DNA of 64,000 nucleotides from Gemmatimonadota bacterium (GCA_016713435.1 JADJPD010000018.1:44979-108978); one strand, 5' to 3'; counted from the stretch's first letter, positions 35,455 through 44,299 are shown. The notes: generated by a model from the letters alone, not told the origin. Numbers and translations: made by a program.

Positions 35455-36156
35455 ATGCCCGACGCACGCCGCCACGCCGTGCCCTTCGACCCCGAGCACT
35501 TCGCCCGCCGCCACGCCGCGGGCGAGGCGCTCGACGCCGAGGCCACCTTCCGCCGGATCTACGAGACCAACCACTGGGCCGGCGCCGAGTCGCGCTCCGG
35601 CCAGGGCGCGGGCGGCGACCAGACGGCGGTGCTCCGGCAGGCGCTGCCCGCCCTCTGGCGGAGCTTCGGCATCACCCGGGTGCTCGACGTTCCCTGCGGC
35701 GACTGGAGCTGGATGGCGGGCGTGGAGCTGGCGGGCATCGACTACACCGGCGGCGACCTGCTGCCGGAACTCGCCGCGCGGAACACCGCCCGCTTCGGCG
35801 GGCCCGGCCGCCGCTTCCTGCCGCTCGACCTCACCGCCTCCCCGCTCCCCGCGGCCGACCTGCTGCTCTGCCGCGACGGCCTGGTCCACCTGTCCCTCGC
35901 CGACATCGGCCGGGCTCTGGCCAACCTGCGACGCGCCCCGATCCGCTACCTGCTCACCACCACCTTCCCCGGCGAGCCCGCCAATCTGGACATCACCACG
36001 GGCGACTGGCGCCCGCTCAACCTCGAGCGGCCCCCCTTCGGCTTCCCACCACCGCTCGCGCTGCTGGTGGAGGGCTGCACCGAGGGCGATGGCCGGTTTC
36101 GCGACAAGAGCCTCGGCCTCTGGCGCGTGGCGGACCTCCCGGCGCCCGCCTCTTAA
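35455..36156 (+). CDS. Class I SAM-dependent methyltransferase
   Basis: A 233-residue protein. The SAM-binding motif I reads RVLDVPCGDWSWM, followed by DYTGGDLLPEL (motif II acidic end), RFLPLDLTASPLP (motif III) and LLLCRDGLVHLSLADI. The 'C-G-D-W-S-W-M' and 'RDGLVHLS' patterns match small glycan- or metabolite-modifying methyltransferases. The acceptor is not known. It lies 4 nt after the previous gene in the same run. Confidence 0.75.
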   Translation: MPDARRHAVPFDPEHFARRHAAGEALDAEATFRRIYETNHWAGAESRSGQGAGGDQTAVLRQALPALWRSFGITRVLDVPCGDWSWMAGVELAGIDYTGGDLLPELAARNTARFGGPGRRFLPLDLTASPLPAADLLLCRDGLVHLSLADIGRALANLRRAPIRYLLTTTFPGEPANLDITTGDWRPLNLERPPFGFPPPLALLVEGCTEGDGRFRDKSLGLWRVADLPAPAS

Positions 36157-36247
36157 GGGAGAGCAGAGGGCGCAAGCTGAAACCCCGCCCCCGGGACGCC
36201 CGTCGTCCCGCCAGCCGTCGGCCGTCCCATCCCTCGTCCCGCCCCGC

Positions 36248-36775
36248 ATGCGCCCTGTCCGCTACAACGTGGCCGCCAGCCTCGACGGCTTCATCGCCCG
36301 GGCGGACCACAGCTACGACTGGATCCCGGACGACGCGGCGGTGGACTTCGCGGGCCTCTTCGCGCGGGTGGACACGGTGCTGGTGGGGCGGAAGACCTGG
36401 GAAGCAGTGGAGCCGACGGGCCTCCGGCCGTGGCCGGCGGGGAGCCGCGTGTTCGTGTTCTCCGCCACCCTCGCGACCGCCCCGGCGGGCACCACCCTCG
36501 TGGCCACCGACCCGGTGCCCCTGGTGCGGGCCCTGCGGGCGCAGCCGGGGACGGGGGAGATCTGGCTCTTCGGCGGCAGCGCCCTCTTCCGGAGCCTGCT
36601 CGCCGCGGGACTCGTGGACCGGGTCGAGGTGACGGTGGTGCCGGTGCTGCTCGGCGCCGGGATCCCGCTGGCGGGGGCGGGGGCGCCGGAGTCGCGCCTC
36701 GTCCTCCGCGACCTGGTCCGGTACCCGAGCGGGATGGTTGGCCTCACCTACGACGTGACCGGGACTGCGGCATGA
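36248..36775 (+). CDS. Dihydrofolate reductase / RibD C-terminal family protein
   Basis: A 175-residue protein of the DHFR-like RibD_C family. It starts VRYNVAASLDGFIARADHSYDWI, has DTVLVGRKTWE (nucleotide-binding) and EIWLFGGSALFRSLLAAGLVDRVEVTVVPVLLGAGIPL. Stand-alone members of this family are often called 'dihydrofolate reductase family' though their substrates are mostly unknown. They bind NADPH. Confidence 0.82.
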   Translation: MRPVRYNVAASLDGFIARADHSYDWIPDDAAVDFAGLFARVDTVLVGRKTWEAVEPTGLRPWPAGSRVFVFSATLATAPAGTTLVATDPVPLVRALRAQPGTGEIWLFGGSALFRSLLAAGLVDRVEVTVVPVLLGAGIPLAGAGAPESRLVLRDLVRYPSGMVGLTYDVTGTAA

Positions 36776-36814
36776 ACCGGGCGCGCGGCGCTACCCGACC
36801 GCCGTCCTTCGGGG

Positions 36815-36820
36815 TACAAT
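36815..36820 (+). promoter_or_regulatory. Candidate -10 box TACAAT before the DUF305 gene
   Basis: TACAAT lies 41 nt before the ATG at 36861, the closest match to the standard TATAAT consensus in this part of the window. Transcription would begin after the alternative ATG at 36819, so this also favours the 36861 start. The -35 region is unclear. Confidence 0.4.
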
Positions 36821-36860
36821 GGATATGATGCCGCCGTCCACTCCCCGGAGCTTTCCCTCT

Positions 36861-37523
36861 ATGTCTCGATTCCCCTCCCCGCCCGGGGTGCTCGCGCTCC
36901 TGGGCCTCACGCTTGCCGCCTGTGGCGGCGGATCCCAGGCGGCGGCCGGCCCCGCGCCCGCGCGCGACCCCAAGGCCATCCTCGCCGACAGCACCCGCCG
37001 CGCCTGGACCCGGGCCGACGCCGACTTCATGACCGGGATGATCAGCCACCATGCACAGGCCATCACGATGTCCCGCCTGGCGCCCGACCGCGCCGCGTCG
37101 AACAGCGTGAAGATCCTCGCGTCGCGCATCATCAATGCGCAGCAGGATGAGATCGCCACGATGTCCCTCTGGCTCAAGGACCGCGGGCTCCCGGTGCCCG
37201 ACCCGGACCCCAAGGGCATGAAGATGGTCATGGACGGGCACGAGCACATGATGCTCATGCCCGGCATGCTCTCCGAGGCCCAGATGGCGGAGCTGGAGGC
37301 GGCGCGCGGTGAGGCGTTCGACCGGCTCTTCCTCACCTACATGATCCAGCACCACGAGGGTGCCCTCACCATGGTGGACCAGCTCTTCGCCCAGCAGGGC
37401 GCGGCGCAGGAGGACCTGGTCTTCAAGTTTGCCTCCGACGTGGGGGTGGACCAGACCACCGAGGTGGCCCGGATGCACCGCATGCTCGACGCGCTCGGCG
37501 GCCCCCCGGGCGCCAGCCACTGA
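36861..37523 (+). CDS. DUF305 family lipoprotein
   Basis: A 220-residue lipoprotein (lipobox LTLAAC, then GGGS). It carries two repeats of the DUF305 helix pair: DADFMTGMISHHAQAITMSRL and LFLTYMIQHHEGALTMVDQL. The paired His in each, together with the Met-rich GHEHMMLMPGML loop, suggests metal binding, possibly copper; no experiment settles this for the family. The next gene on the strand is a large LVIVD-repeat lipoprotein, and this pairing recurs in soil bacteria. Confidence 0.85.
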   Translation: MSRFPSPPGVLALLGLTLAACGGGSQAAAGPAPARDPKAILADSTRRAWTRADADFMTGMISHHAQAITMSRLAPDRAASNSVKILASRIINAQQDEIATMSLWLKDRGLPVPDPDPKGMKMVMDGHEHMMLMPGMLSEAQMAELEAARGEAFDRLFLTYMIQHHEGALTMVDQLFAQQGAAQEDLVFKFASDVGVDQTTEVARMHRMLDALGGPPGASH

Positions 37524-37578
37524 TCACCGACCCAGTCCCCTCTCGGTCGCCTGTTTTCCCTCTCTGATGGATGGTGAC

Positions 37579-39573
37579 ATGATCCGCATGACGTCTCCGG
37601 TCCGCGCCCTCGGCGCGTGTGCCCTGCTCGTCTCCGCCGTGGCCTGCGGCGGCTCTTCCTCGGGCGGCGGCGCGGCACCGGCCCCGGCCCGCGCCATGGC
37701 GAAGGTGCGCCCGTCACCCGACCCGCGCGTCGGCCTCAAGGCCGGGCTCTTCGACGCGGCCACGGCCGAGTGGAACATGAAGCTGGTCTCCACCACGCCC
37801 CCGCCCGAGAACTTCAAGGGCGTGACCAACTCGGACCTGGCCTTCACCGGCAAGTACGCCATCCAGGGCAACTACAACGGCTGGCAGATCTGGGACATCT
37901 CCAACCCGGCGCAGCCGCGGCTCGAGACCGCCTTCCTCTGCCCCGCCTCGCAGAGCGACGTGTCGGTCTACGGCAACCTGCTGTTCATCTCGGGGGAGGG
38001 CACCTCGGGCCGGCTCGACTGCGGCGCGCAGGGCGTCCAGGACACGGTGAGCAAGGACCGCCTCCGCGGCCTGCGCATCTTCGACATCACCGACATCCGC
38101 AACCCGAAGAACGTCGGCAACGTGCAGACTTGCCGCGGCTCGCACACCCACAGCGTGCTCGTGGACCCCAAGGACCGGGCCAACGTCTACGTCTACATCT
38201 CCGGCTCGGCGGGCGTCCGCTCCCCCTCGGAGCTGCCGGGGTGCAGCAACTCCTACCCGGACGAGGACCCGAACAGCGCGCTGTTCCGCATCGAGGTCAT
38301 CCGGGTGCCGCTGGCCGACCCGTCGAAGTCCGCCATCGTCTCCTCGCCGCGCATCTTCAACGACCTGACCCCGCCCCCCGCCCACGGCGAGACCGCGGCC
38401 GACCGTGACGCGCGCGAGCGCACCCTGGCCGAGGCCAAGCAGCGCGGCGCGTTCGTCATCGAGATGCAGGGGCGGCAGATGGTGCTGCCCGACCAGTTCG
38501 CCAACCGCCTGGTCGACAGCGTGGCCAAGGCCCGCGGCGCCACCACCCCGAACGGCGCGGACAGCGCCGCCGTGCGGGCCGCACTGCCCGACATGATGGC
38601 CCGCATGTTCGGCGGCGGCCGCCCCGGCCAGCGCCGGCGCACCGGCCCCACGCAGTGCCATGACATCACGCTCTACCCGGCCATCGGCCTGGCGGGTGGC
38701 GCCTGCGAGGGCTACGGCCTGCTGCTGGACATCAGCGACCCGGTGAACCCGAAGCGGCTCTCCGCCGTGAGTGACTCCAACTTCTCGTACTGGCATTCCG
38801 CCACGTTCAGCAACGACGGCTCGAAGATCCTCTTCACCGACGAGTGGGGCGGCGGCGGCCAGGCCAAGTGCCGTGTCACCGACCCGAAGGAGTGGGGCGC
38901 CAATGCGATCTTCACGCGCAGCGGCAGCACCATGCAGTTCCAGAGCTACTACAAGCTGCCCGCCCCGCAGACCGCGCAGGAGAACTGCGTGGCGCACAAC
39001 GGCAGCCTGATCCCGATCCCGGGCCGCGACGTCATGGTGCAGTCCTGGTACCAGGGCGGCATCTCGGTGTTCGACTGGACCGACGCCGCGCACCCCGAGG
39101 AGATCGCCTTCTTCGACCGCGGCCCGGTGGACGCCACCCGGATGGGCAGCGGCGGCACCTGGTCGGTGTACTGGTACAACGGCGTGATCGTGAGCTCCGA
39201 GATCGGCCGCGGGCTCGACATCCTGGAGCTCAAGCCGAGCGCCTGGGTGAGCCAGAACGAGATCGACGCCGCCAAGACCGTCAAGTTCACGTACCTGAAC
39301 GTGCAGGGCCAGCAGAAGATCGAGTGGCCGGCCAGCTTCGCGCTGGCGCGGGCCTACGCCGACCAGCTGGAGCGCTCGCAGGGGCTCTCCAGCAGCCGCC
39401 TCGCGGCGGTGCGCTCCGCCCTCCAGGCGGCGGAGCAGGCGTCCGGCGCGGCGCGCAAGAGCGCGCTGGCCACCCTCGCCGGCTCCCTCGCGGGCGATGC
39501 GGCCGGGTCGAAGGACCAGGCCAAGGTCCAGATGCTGGCCAAGGCCGTGAACGACCTGGCGTCGATGAGCTGA
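37579..39573 (+). CDS. LVIVD-repeat beta-propeller lipoprotein
   Basis: A 664-residue lipoprotein (lipobox SAVAC). It has at least four LVIVD-type repeats with a Trp/Phe-Asp-Ile-x-Asp-Pro pattern: IWDISNPAQPRLE, IFDITDIRNPKNVG, LLDISDPVNPKRLS and VFDWTDAAHPEEIA. This points to a beta-propeller fold at the cell surface. A charged helical insert lies near residues 275-350. Cys pairs (CPAS, CGAQ, CRGS) may form disulfides. Function is unknown. The start is uncertain: ATG also at 37567 and 37588. Confidence 0.75.
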   Translation: MIRMTSPVRALGACALLVSAVACGGSSSGGGAAPAPARAMAKVRPSPDPRVGLKAGLFDAATAEWNMKLVSTTPPPENFKGVTNSDLAFTGKYAIQGNYNGWQIWDISNPAQPRLETAFLCPASQSDVSVYGNLLFISGEGTSGRLDCGAQGVQDTVSKDRLRGLRIFDITDIRNPKNVGNVQTCRGSHTHSVLVDPKDRANVYVYISGSAGVRSPSELPGCSNSYPDEDPNSALFRIEVIRVPLADPSKSAIVSSPRIFNDLTPPPAHGETAADRDARERTLAEAKQRGAFVIEMQGRQMVLPDQFANRLVDSVAKARGATTPNGADSAAVRAALPDMMARMFGGGRPGQRRRTGPTQCHDITLYPAIGLAGGACEGYGLLLDISDPVNPKRLSAVSDSNFSYWHSATFSNDGSKILFTDEWGGGGQAKCRVTDPKEWGANAIFTRSGSTMQFQSYYKLPAPQTAQENCVAHNGSLIPIPGRDVMVQSWYQGGISVFDWTDAAHPEEIAFFDRGPVDATRMGSGGTWSVYWYNGVIVSSEIGRGLDILELKPSAWVSQNEIDAAKTVKFTYLNVQGQQKIEWPASFALARAYADQLERSQGLSSSRLAAVRSALQAAEQASGAARKSALATLAGSLAGDAAGSKDQAKVQMLAKAVNDLASMS

Positions 39574-39600
39574 CGCGGGACCCGCCAGCAGGCGGCAAGA

Positions 39601-39628
39601 CGGCCCGGGCGCATGCCCGGGCCGTTTT
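39601..39628 (+). terminator. Rho-independent terminator
   Basis: A perfect 10-bp stem (cggcccgggc / gcccgggccg) with a GCAT loop, followed by TTTT. It starts 28 nt after the LVIVD gene stop and is a strong intrinsic terminator. Confidence 0.9.
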
Positions 39629-39647
39629 CGTTGTCCCCCGAACCCGC

Positions 39648-39653
39648 TACTGT
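39648..39653 (+). promoter_or_regulatory. Candidate -10 box TACTGT, leaderless promoter
   Basis: TACTGT ends exactly 6 nt before the ATG at 39660. No Shine-Dalgarno sequence lies between. Transcription from this box would start at or next to the ATG, giving a leaderless mRNA. The same 6-nt spacing occurs at 40689-40694 and 50614-50619. Confidence 0.5.
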
Positions 39654-39659
39654 GGTGCC

Positions 39660-40580
39660 ATGCCCCAGACCCCACCCTCCGGCACCCAGTACGCCCTGAC
39701 CCTCGGGGCGCAGCACGCCGTCATCGTGGAGCGGGGCGCCGGCCTCCGCGCCTACACCTCCCTGGGCCGCCCCGTGGTGGACGGCTGGCCGGAGGAGGAG
39801 CCCTGCCCCGGCTGCGCCGGCGACGTGCTGGCTCCCTGGCCCGGCCGCGTGGAAGACTCGACCTACACCTTCCAGGGCACCGAGCACCACCTGGTGCCCA
39901 CCCCAGGGCAGGGCGGCACCGCCCTCCACGGCCTGGTGAACACCCGCCCCTGGCGGCTCCTGGCGCGGGACGCGGCCACGATCACGCTCGGCGTGGAGCT
40001 GGCAGGAGAGCCCGGCTACCCCTTCCCGCTGGCCCTCACCATGCGCTGGGCCCTCACCCCCGACGGCCTGGTGGCCACCCATGGCGCGCGCAACACCGGC
40101 GCCACCCCCTGCCCCGTGGCCCTCGGCGCGCACCCCTACCTGGGCGGCGGCACCGGGCGAGTGGACGACCTGGTGCTGCAGCTCCCCGCCCGCACGGTGC
40201 AGCGCATGGATGCCAACCTGATCCCCCGCGAGACGCTGGCGGTGGACGTGCTGGGGTTCGACTTCCGCGCACCCGCCCGCATCGGCCCGCGAGTCATGGA
40301 CCACACCTTCGGCTCCCTGGTCACCGATGCCGGCGGCCACGGCACCCTCACCGTGGCCGACCCGGGCGGCGTCACCACCGAGCTCTGGTGGGATGCCCCG
40401 TTCCGCTACATCCACCTCTACACCAGTGACACGCTCGGGCCGGCGCGGCACCGGCGCTCGCTGTCGGTGGAGCCGCACACCGCGCCACACAATGCGCTCC
40501 GGAGCGGCCAGGACCTGCTGGTGCTGGCACCGGGCCAGGCGGTGGAGGCGCGCTGGGGCCTCCGGGTGCTCGCCGGGTGA
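39660..40580 (+). CDS. Aldose 1-epimerase family protein
   Basis: A 306-residue cytoplasmic mutarotase-like protein that probably interconverts alpha and beta forms of aldoses. Marks are LAPWPGRVEDSTYTF (substrate strand), GTALHGLVNTRPW (His), GAHPYLGGG (His-Pro-Tyr) and SVEPHTAPHNAL with the catalytic Glu. The family is common in high-GC bacteria next to sugar-use genes. It lies 5.6 kb from the alpha-glucan locus and may support glucose use there. A good terminator separates it from the gene upstream. Confidence 0.85.
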   Translation: MPQTPPSGTQYALTLGAQHAVIVERGAGLRAYTSLGRPVVDGWPEEEPCPGCAGDVLAPWPGRVEDSTYTFQGTEHHLVPTPGQGGTALHGLVNTRPWRLLARDAATITLGVELAGEPGYPFPLALTMRWALTPDGLVATHGARNTGATPCPVALGAHPYLGGGTGRVDDLVLQLPARTVQRMDANLIPRETLAVDVLGFDFRAPARIGPRVMDHTFGSLVTDAGGHGTLTVADPGGVTTELWWDAPFRYIHLYTSDTLGPARHRRSLSVEPHTAPHNALRSGQDLLVLAPGQAVEARWGLRVLAG

Positions 40581-40688
40581 GGCGGTGGGCGCCTGCCGGC
40601 GCCACGAGGTCGGCGCGGGCGCGCGGGGCGGCCCCCGGGGAGGTGGCGCTGCGGGCAGGGTAGCGCGGCCAGCGCTGGGCGGGGGCGG

Positions 40689-40694
40689 TAGATT
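40689..40694 (+). promoter_or_regulatory. Candidate -10 box TAGATT, leaderless promoter
   Basis: TAGATT ends 6 nt before ATG 40701, with only gggggc between. No ribosome-binding site can fit at a normal distance, so translation is probably leaderless. Confidence 0.55.
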
Positions 40695-40700
40695 GGGGGC

Positions 40701-41282
40701 ATGGATCTTCGCGAGTACCGCGCCACCGTCACCCTCCGGAACGGCACCCCCGCCGTGCTCCGCGCCATCCGGCCCGACGACCAGGAGGCGCTGCGCGAGG
40801 GCTTTGCCCTGCTCTCCCCGAGCACCGTCTACCACCGCTTCTTCCAGCCCAAGGGCCAGCTCACCGACGCGGAACTGCGCTACCTCACGGAGCTCGACTT
40901 CCACGACCACGTGGCGCTCGTGGCCAGCATCCAGAATCTCGCCGGGGAGTTCGTCATCGGCGTGGGCCGCATGGTGCGCCTCGGCGCCGGGGAGGCCGGC
41001 GTGCGCGGGCAGGAGAAGCCCGGCCCCCGCGACACCGCCGAGGTGGCGTTCGTGGTGGGCGACGATTTCCAGGGCCTCGGTGTGGCCACCCAGCTTCTCT
41101 CGCACCTCGCGGCCATCGCCCGCGGGCTCGGCATCCGCACCCTCACCGCCGAGGTGCTGGGCGACAACAAGGCCATGCTGGCCGTCTTCGCCCACAGCGG
41201 GCTGCCCCTCACCCAGCGCGTCATCGACGGTGTCATCCACGTGGAAATGGCCCTCCCCGACGGTCCCGCCCCCGGAGCCTGA
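40701..41282 (+). CDS. GNAT family N-acetyltransferase
   Basis: A 193-residue GNAT similar to the acetyltransferase domain often found alone or fused to CoA-binding proteins (Pat-like). It reads TLRNGTPAVLRAIRPDDQEALREGFALLSPSTVYHRFF, then AFVVGDDFQGLGVATQLLSHLAAIARGLGI with the acetyl-CoA loop Q-G-L-G-V-A. The 'LLSPSTVYHRFF' stretch is typical of that group. It may acetylate proteins; no target is certain. Confidence 0.82.
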   Translation: MDLREYRATVTLRNGTPAVLRAIRPDDQEALREGFALLSPSTVYHRFFQPKGQLTDAELRYLTELDFHDHVALVASIQNLAGEFVIGVGRMVRLGAGEAGVRGQEKPGPRDTAEVAFVVGDDFQGLGVATQLLSHLAAIARGLGIRTLTAEVLGDNKAMLAVFAHSGLPLTQRVIDGVIHVEMALPDGPAPGA

Positions 41283-41394
41283 CGAGCGTCCGGCAGGTTG
41301 AACAAGCCGCGCCCCTGTTGCACCCTCCGTGACGACGTCCTAGCTTGGCAAGTGGCGAGCCGTGCCCCCACGCTCCCTCGCCACCAAGGGCCCC

Positions 41395-41823
41395 ATGGCC
41401 TTCGAGCTGGAACGGATCCGCGAAACCGACATCATCCTGGTGCGCGCCTCGGGTGAGGGCAGCGTGCAGGAGGTGTACGCCCTGCTCGAAGCCCTCACCA
41501 CCCAGACGCTCGTCCCCACCCTGGCCGCCGTCCTGCTCGACCTCCGCGAACTGCAGAACGCCCCCTCCCCCGCCGAGGCGCGTGTCCTCGCCGAGGCCTT
41601 CGGCAACTTCGCCGTGGCCCACGGCTGCCGGCTGGCGTACGTGGCGCAGCCGGGGTATCCCTTCGGCATCATGCGGATGGTCGAGATGCAGGCCCAGGTG
41701 CACGGCGCGGTCACGGCCACCTTCTCCGACTATCCCGAAGCGCTGCGCTGGCTCGCGGGTGGGGTGCGCCCCGGCGGGCGGCGGACCACGCCGGGCAGCG
41801 GGCTCAGCCGCCCCAAGGCCTGA
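41395..41823 (+). CDS. STAS/SpoIIAA-like protein
   Basis: A 142-residue single-domain protein with the SpoIIAA-like pattern: FELERIRETDIILVRASGEGSVQEVYALLEALT, then TLAAVLLDLRELQNAPSPAEARVLAEAFGNF and CRLAYVAQPGYPF. Members bind lipids or act in partner switching. ATG 41395 is chosen over ATG 41362, whose extra residues (MPPRSLATKGP) look non-native. TAGCTT at 41341-41346 is a candidate -10 box. Confidence 0.65.
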   Translation: MAFELERIRETDIILVRASGEGSVQEVYALLEALTTQTLVPTLAAVLLDLRELQNAPSPAEARVLAEAFGNFAVAHGCRLAYVAQPGYPFGIMRMVEMQAQVHGAVTATFSDYPEALRWLAGGVRPGGRRTTPGSGLSRPKA

Positions 41824-41866
41824 GCGACCCTCCCCGGGGACGTGGGAGATACTTCCGGAGGCCCCG

Positions 41867-42001
41867 ATGACCCTGCGACTCCCCGACCGACTCCGCCGCA
41901 TCCCCGCCGAGCGCTGGCTGCTGCTCGGCATGACGGTGCTCCTCGCCCTGTTCACCGTCGCGCTCTTCCTGCAGCCCCGGGTGGGCGGTGGCGGGCGCTG
42001 A
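41867..42001 (+). CDS. Small membrane protein, 44 aa
   Basis: A 44-residue protein with one helix (RWLLLGMTVLLALFTVALFLQ) after an Arg-rich start (MTLRLPDRLRRIPAE). GGAG six bases before ATG 41867 makes the start convincing. The end overlaps the next gene's GTG start (41988) by 14 nt, so they are coupled. No family is recognised. Confidence 0.55.
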   Translation: MTLRLPDRLRRIPAERWLLLGMTVLLALFTVALFLQPRVGGGGR

Positions 42002-42440
42002 CGACCTGCTGATCCGCGACGCCGTCCCGGCCGATGCCCCCGGCCTCGAGCCCCTGCTCGCCGAACTCGGCTACCCGGCCGACGCGTCCACCATCGAACA
42101 CCGCCGCCAGGACCTCCTCGCCACCGATCCCTCCGCCCGCGTGCTCGTAGCCGAGCGCGACGGTCGCCTGCTCGGGTTTGCCGTGCTGCATGCCACCCCG
42201 GTGCTGCACCGGCCCACCGCGGTGGGACGCATCACCGCCATCGCGGTGCTGCCCGGGTTGCAGGGCAGCGGCGTGGGCCGGCTGCTGGTGGCCGCCGCCG
42301 AGGCGCACTTCACCGCGCTCGGCCTGGGCCGCATGGAGGTGACGAGCGGGCCCACCCACGAGCGAGCCTGGACCTTCTACCGCCGCCTCGGCTACCGCGA
42401 CCAGGGCATCCGCTTCGGCAAGCCGATCGGCGAGGCGTAG
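41988..42440 (+). CDS. GNAT family N-acetyltransferase
   Basis: A 150-residue minimal GNAT: LLIRDAVPADAPGLEPLLAELGYP, then GRITAIAVLPGLQGSGVGRLLVAAAEAHF with the acetyl-CoA loop Q-G-S-G-V-G, and MEVTSGPTHERAWTFYRRLGYRDQG. This is the common aminoglycoside-type or metal-stress GNAT layout. The GTG start overlaps the small membrane protein gene. Confidence 0.82.
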   Translation: MAGADDLLIRDAVPADAPGLEPLLAELGYPADASTIEHRRQDLLATDPSARVLVAERDGRLLGFAVLHATPVLHRPTAVGRITAIAVLPGLQGSGVGRLLVAAAEAHFTALGLGRMEVTSGPTHERAWTFYRRLGYRDQGIRFGKPIGEA

Positions 42441-42495
42441 GGCACGCCATTAGCTTTTCCGGGACCCGCGGCACTTCCCTCTCGCGCCCCTGGCC

Positions 42496-43611
42496 ATGCA
42501 TCTCGACACCACCGTCATCCACGCCGGGCATCCCCCGGTCCACGAGCCCGGCGCCTTCCTGCCGGGGCCGCTCTTCGCGGCCACCTACGTGCTCCCCGGG
42601 GACCCGGCCAACCAGCCCTACACCTACGGCCGCTTCGCCAACCCCACCTGGTCCGCCTGGGAGGCGGCGCTCACCGCGCTCGAGGGCGGGCCGGCGGTGG
42701 CCTTCCCCTCCGGGATGGCGGCCATCAGCGCCATCTTCGCGACGGTGCTCCGCCCCGGCGACGTGGTGGTGCTCCCAGCCGACGCCTACTACACCACGCG
42801 CCTGCTGGCGCAGGGCTGGCTCGCCGAGCTCGGCGTCAAGGTGCGCCTGGCCCCGACCCGCGGCGACGCCCAGGGCGACCTGCTCGACGGCGCCCGCCTC
42901 CTCTGGCTCGAGACGCCCAGCAACCCCGAACTCCACGTCTGCGACATCGCGGCCCTGTCGGCCCGCGCCCGCGCCTCGGGCGCGCTCGTGGCGGTGGACA
43001 ACACCACCCTCACCGCCGCGCTGCAGCAGCCCCTGGCCCTCGGCGCCACCTTCTCCGTGGCATCCGACACCAAGATGCTCACCGGCCATGCCGACCTGCT
43101 GCTGGGTCACGTGGCCACCGCCAGCGAGGAGTGGCACCAGAAGCTCCGCACCTGGCGCACCCAGGGCGGCGCCATCCCCGGGCCCATGGAAACCTGGCTG
43201 GCGCACCGCCATCTCCAGACCCTCGGCCTCCGGCTGGCGCGCCAGTGCGACAACGCCGAAGCGCTCGTGGCGCGCCTGCGCGCGGCGCCGGCGGTGCAGG
43301 CGGTGTACTATCCGGGGAGTGCGGACACGGCGGCAGGGCGTCTGCTCGGAGCGCAGATGAAGCGCGCCGGCTGCGTGGTGAGCTTTGACCTCGGGAGCCG
43401 CGCGCGCGCGGAGGCCTTCCTGGGCGCCTGTACCCTGGTGCGCGAGGCCACGAGCTTCGGCGGGATCCACTCGAGCGCCGAGCGCCGCGCGCGCTGGGGC
43501 GCGGACGCGGTCGGCGAGGGCTTCATCCGCTTCAGCTGCGGCGCGGAGGCCACCGACGACCTGCTGGCGGACGTGACGCAGGCCCTCGCGGCGGCGGTGC
43601 GCGCGGGCTGA
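42496..43611 (+). CDS. Cys/Met metabolism PLP-dependent enzyme (cystathionine gamma-synthase/lyase family)
   Basis: A 371-residue fold-type I PLP enzyme. It has YTYGRFANPTWSAWEAALTALEGG, FPSGMAAISAI, the phosphate/PLP loop AVDNTTLTAAL, and the Schiff-base Lys193 in SDTKMLTGHADLLLG. The late segment TSFGGIHSSAERR takes the place of the usual SLGGVESLI-type strand. The reaction (gamma-elimination or replacement in transsulfuration) cannot be fixed from the sequence alone. TAGCTT at 42451-42456 may be its -10 box. Confidence 0.85.
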   Translation: MHLDTTVIHAGHPPVHEPGAFLPGPLFAATYVLPGDPANQPYTYGRFANPTWSAWEAALTALEGGPAVAFPSGMAAISAIFATVLRPGDVVVLPADAYYTTRLLAQGWLAELGVKVRLAPTRGDAQGDLLDGARLLWLETPSNPELHVCDIAALSARARASGALVAVDNTTLTAALQQPLALGATFSVASDTKMLTGHADLLLGHVATASEEWHQKLRTWRTQGGAIPGPMETWLAHRHLQTLGLRLARQCDNAEALVARLRAAPAVQAVYYPGSADTAAGRLLGAQMKRAGCVVSFDLGSRARAEAFLGACTLVREATSFGGIHSSAERRARWGADAVGEGFIRFSCGAEATDDLLADVTQALAAAVRAG

Positions 43612-43641
43612 CCGAGGACCCCCTCAGGCGAGAGGACACCC

Positions 43642-43968
43642 ATGGCCCGGCTCATCTGGCTCCTCCTCACCGTCGCGCTCGGTGGCGCGCTCCTCGGCGC
43701 CGCCTCGTGGACCGCGGCCTCCGCGCAGGTCTCCGGCATGCTTGGCTCGCCGCCGCCGCAGATGGGGGATCGCTACACCGCCTTCCTGTGGGAAGGGATG
43801 CAGCGGGTGCCCGGCCAGCCCAAGGCGTGGCTCTTCACCTATGGTCCCACGAAGATCCCGGGAGCCCGGAACGTGAAGATCTGGGTGAGCCCCCTCGGCA
43901 AGCTGCTCAAGACCGAGCCGGCCGACCTGCAGCAGAAGCTGGACGCGTTTCACGCCAAGGGCTTCTGA
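43642..43968 (+). CDS. Membrane-anchored hypothetical protein, 108 aa
   Basis: A 108-residue protein with an N-terminal signal or anchor (LIWLLLTVALGGALLGAASW). A soluble part follows with DRYTAFLWEGMQRVPGQPKAWLFTYGPTKIPGARNVKIWVSPLGKLLKTEPADLQQKL. I recognise no family. GAGAGG nine bases before the ATG supports the start. It follows the PLP enzyme by 30 nt. Confidence 0.5.
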   Translation: MARLIWLLLTVALGGALLGAASWTAASAQVSGMLGSPPPQMGDRYTAFLWEGMQRVPGQPKAWLFTYGPTKIPGARNVKIWVSPLGKLLKTEPADLQQKLDAFHAKGF

Positions 43969-44067
43969 GCGGCGGGCGCTGGGCTTCCGGGGGCGGGGGC
44001 ATTACCGTTGAAGGGTGCTCGCTGCCCCCGGCGGGCCGCATCGACTCACAGGGAGCCGAGGAGCGAC

Positions 44068-44244
44068 ATGTCGAAGCGTGAAGACCAGAAGATGGCCGCC
44101 CTGCTCCGGAAGCACGCCGGCAAGCAGAAGCCCGCGGCCAAGGACCCCGCCGCACAGTTCGATCCCACGCTGCGGATCCGGCGCGAGCAGGACTCCAACG
44201 AGACCGAGAAGCTGTTCAAGGAAATGAAGCGGCGCGAGTTCTAG
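44068..44244 (+). CDS. Small charged hypothetical protein, 58 aa
   Basis: A 58-residue soluble, very polar protein (MSKREDQKMAALLRKHAGKQ... ending EKLFKEMKRREF), rich in Lys, Arg and Glu. GAGGAG seven bases before the ATG is a good ribosome-binding site. The composition suggests a partly unfolded, possibly nucleic-acid-binding protein; no family known. Confidence 0.5.
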   Translation: MSKREDQKMAALLRKHAGKQKPAAKDPAAQFDPTLRIRREQDSNETEKLFKEMKRREF

Positions 44245-44264
44245 CCGCCGCAGCCACAACGACG

Positions 44265-44299
44265 AGGGCGGGCACCGGTGAGCCACCGGTGCCCGCCCT
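44265..44299. terminator. Bidirectional terminator hairpin
   Basis: A perfect 16-bp stem (agggcgggcaccggtg / caccggtgcccgccct) with an AGC loop. It lies between two convergent genes that end at 44244 and 44317. There is only a short pyrimidine tail, but the location suits termination in both directions. Confidence 0.7.
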
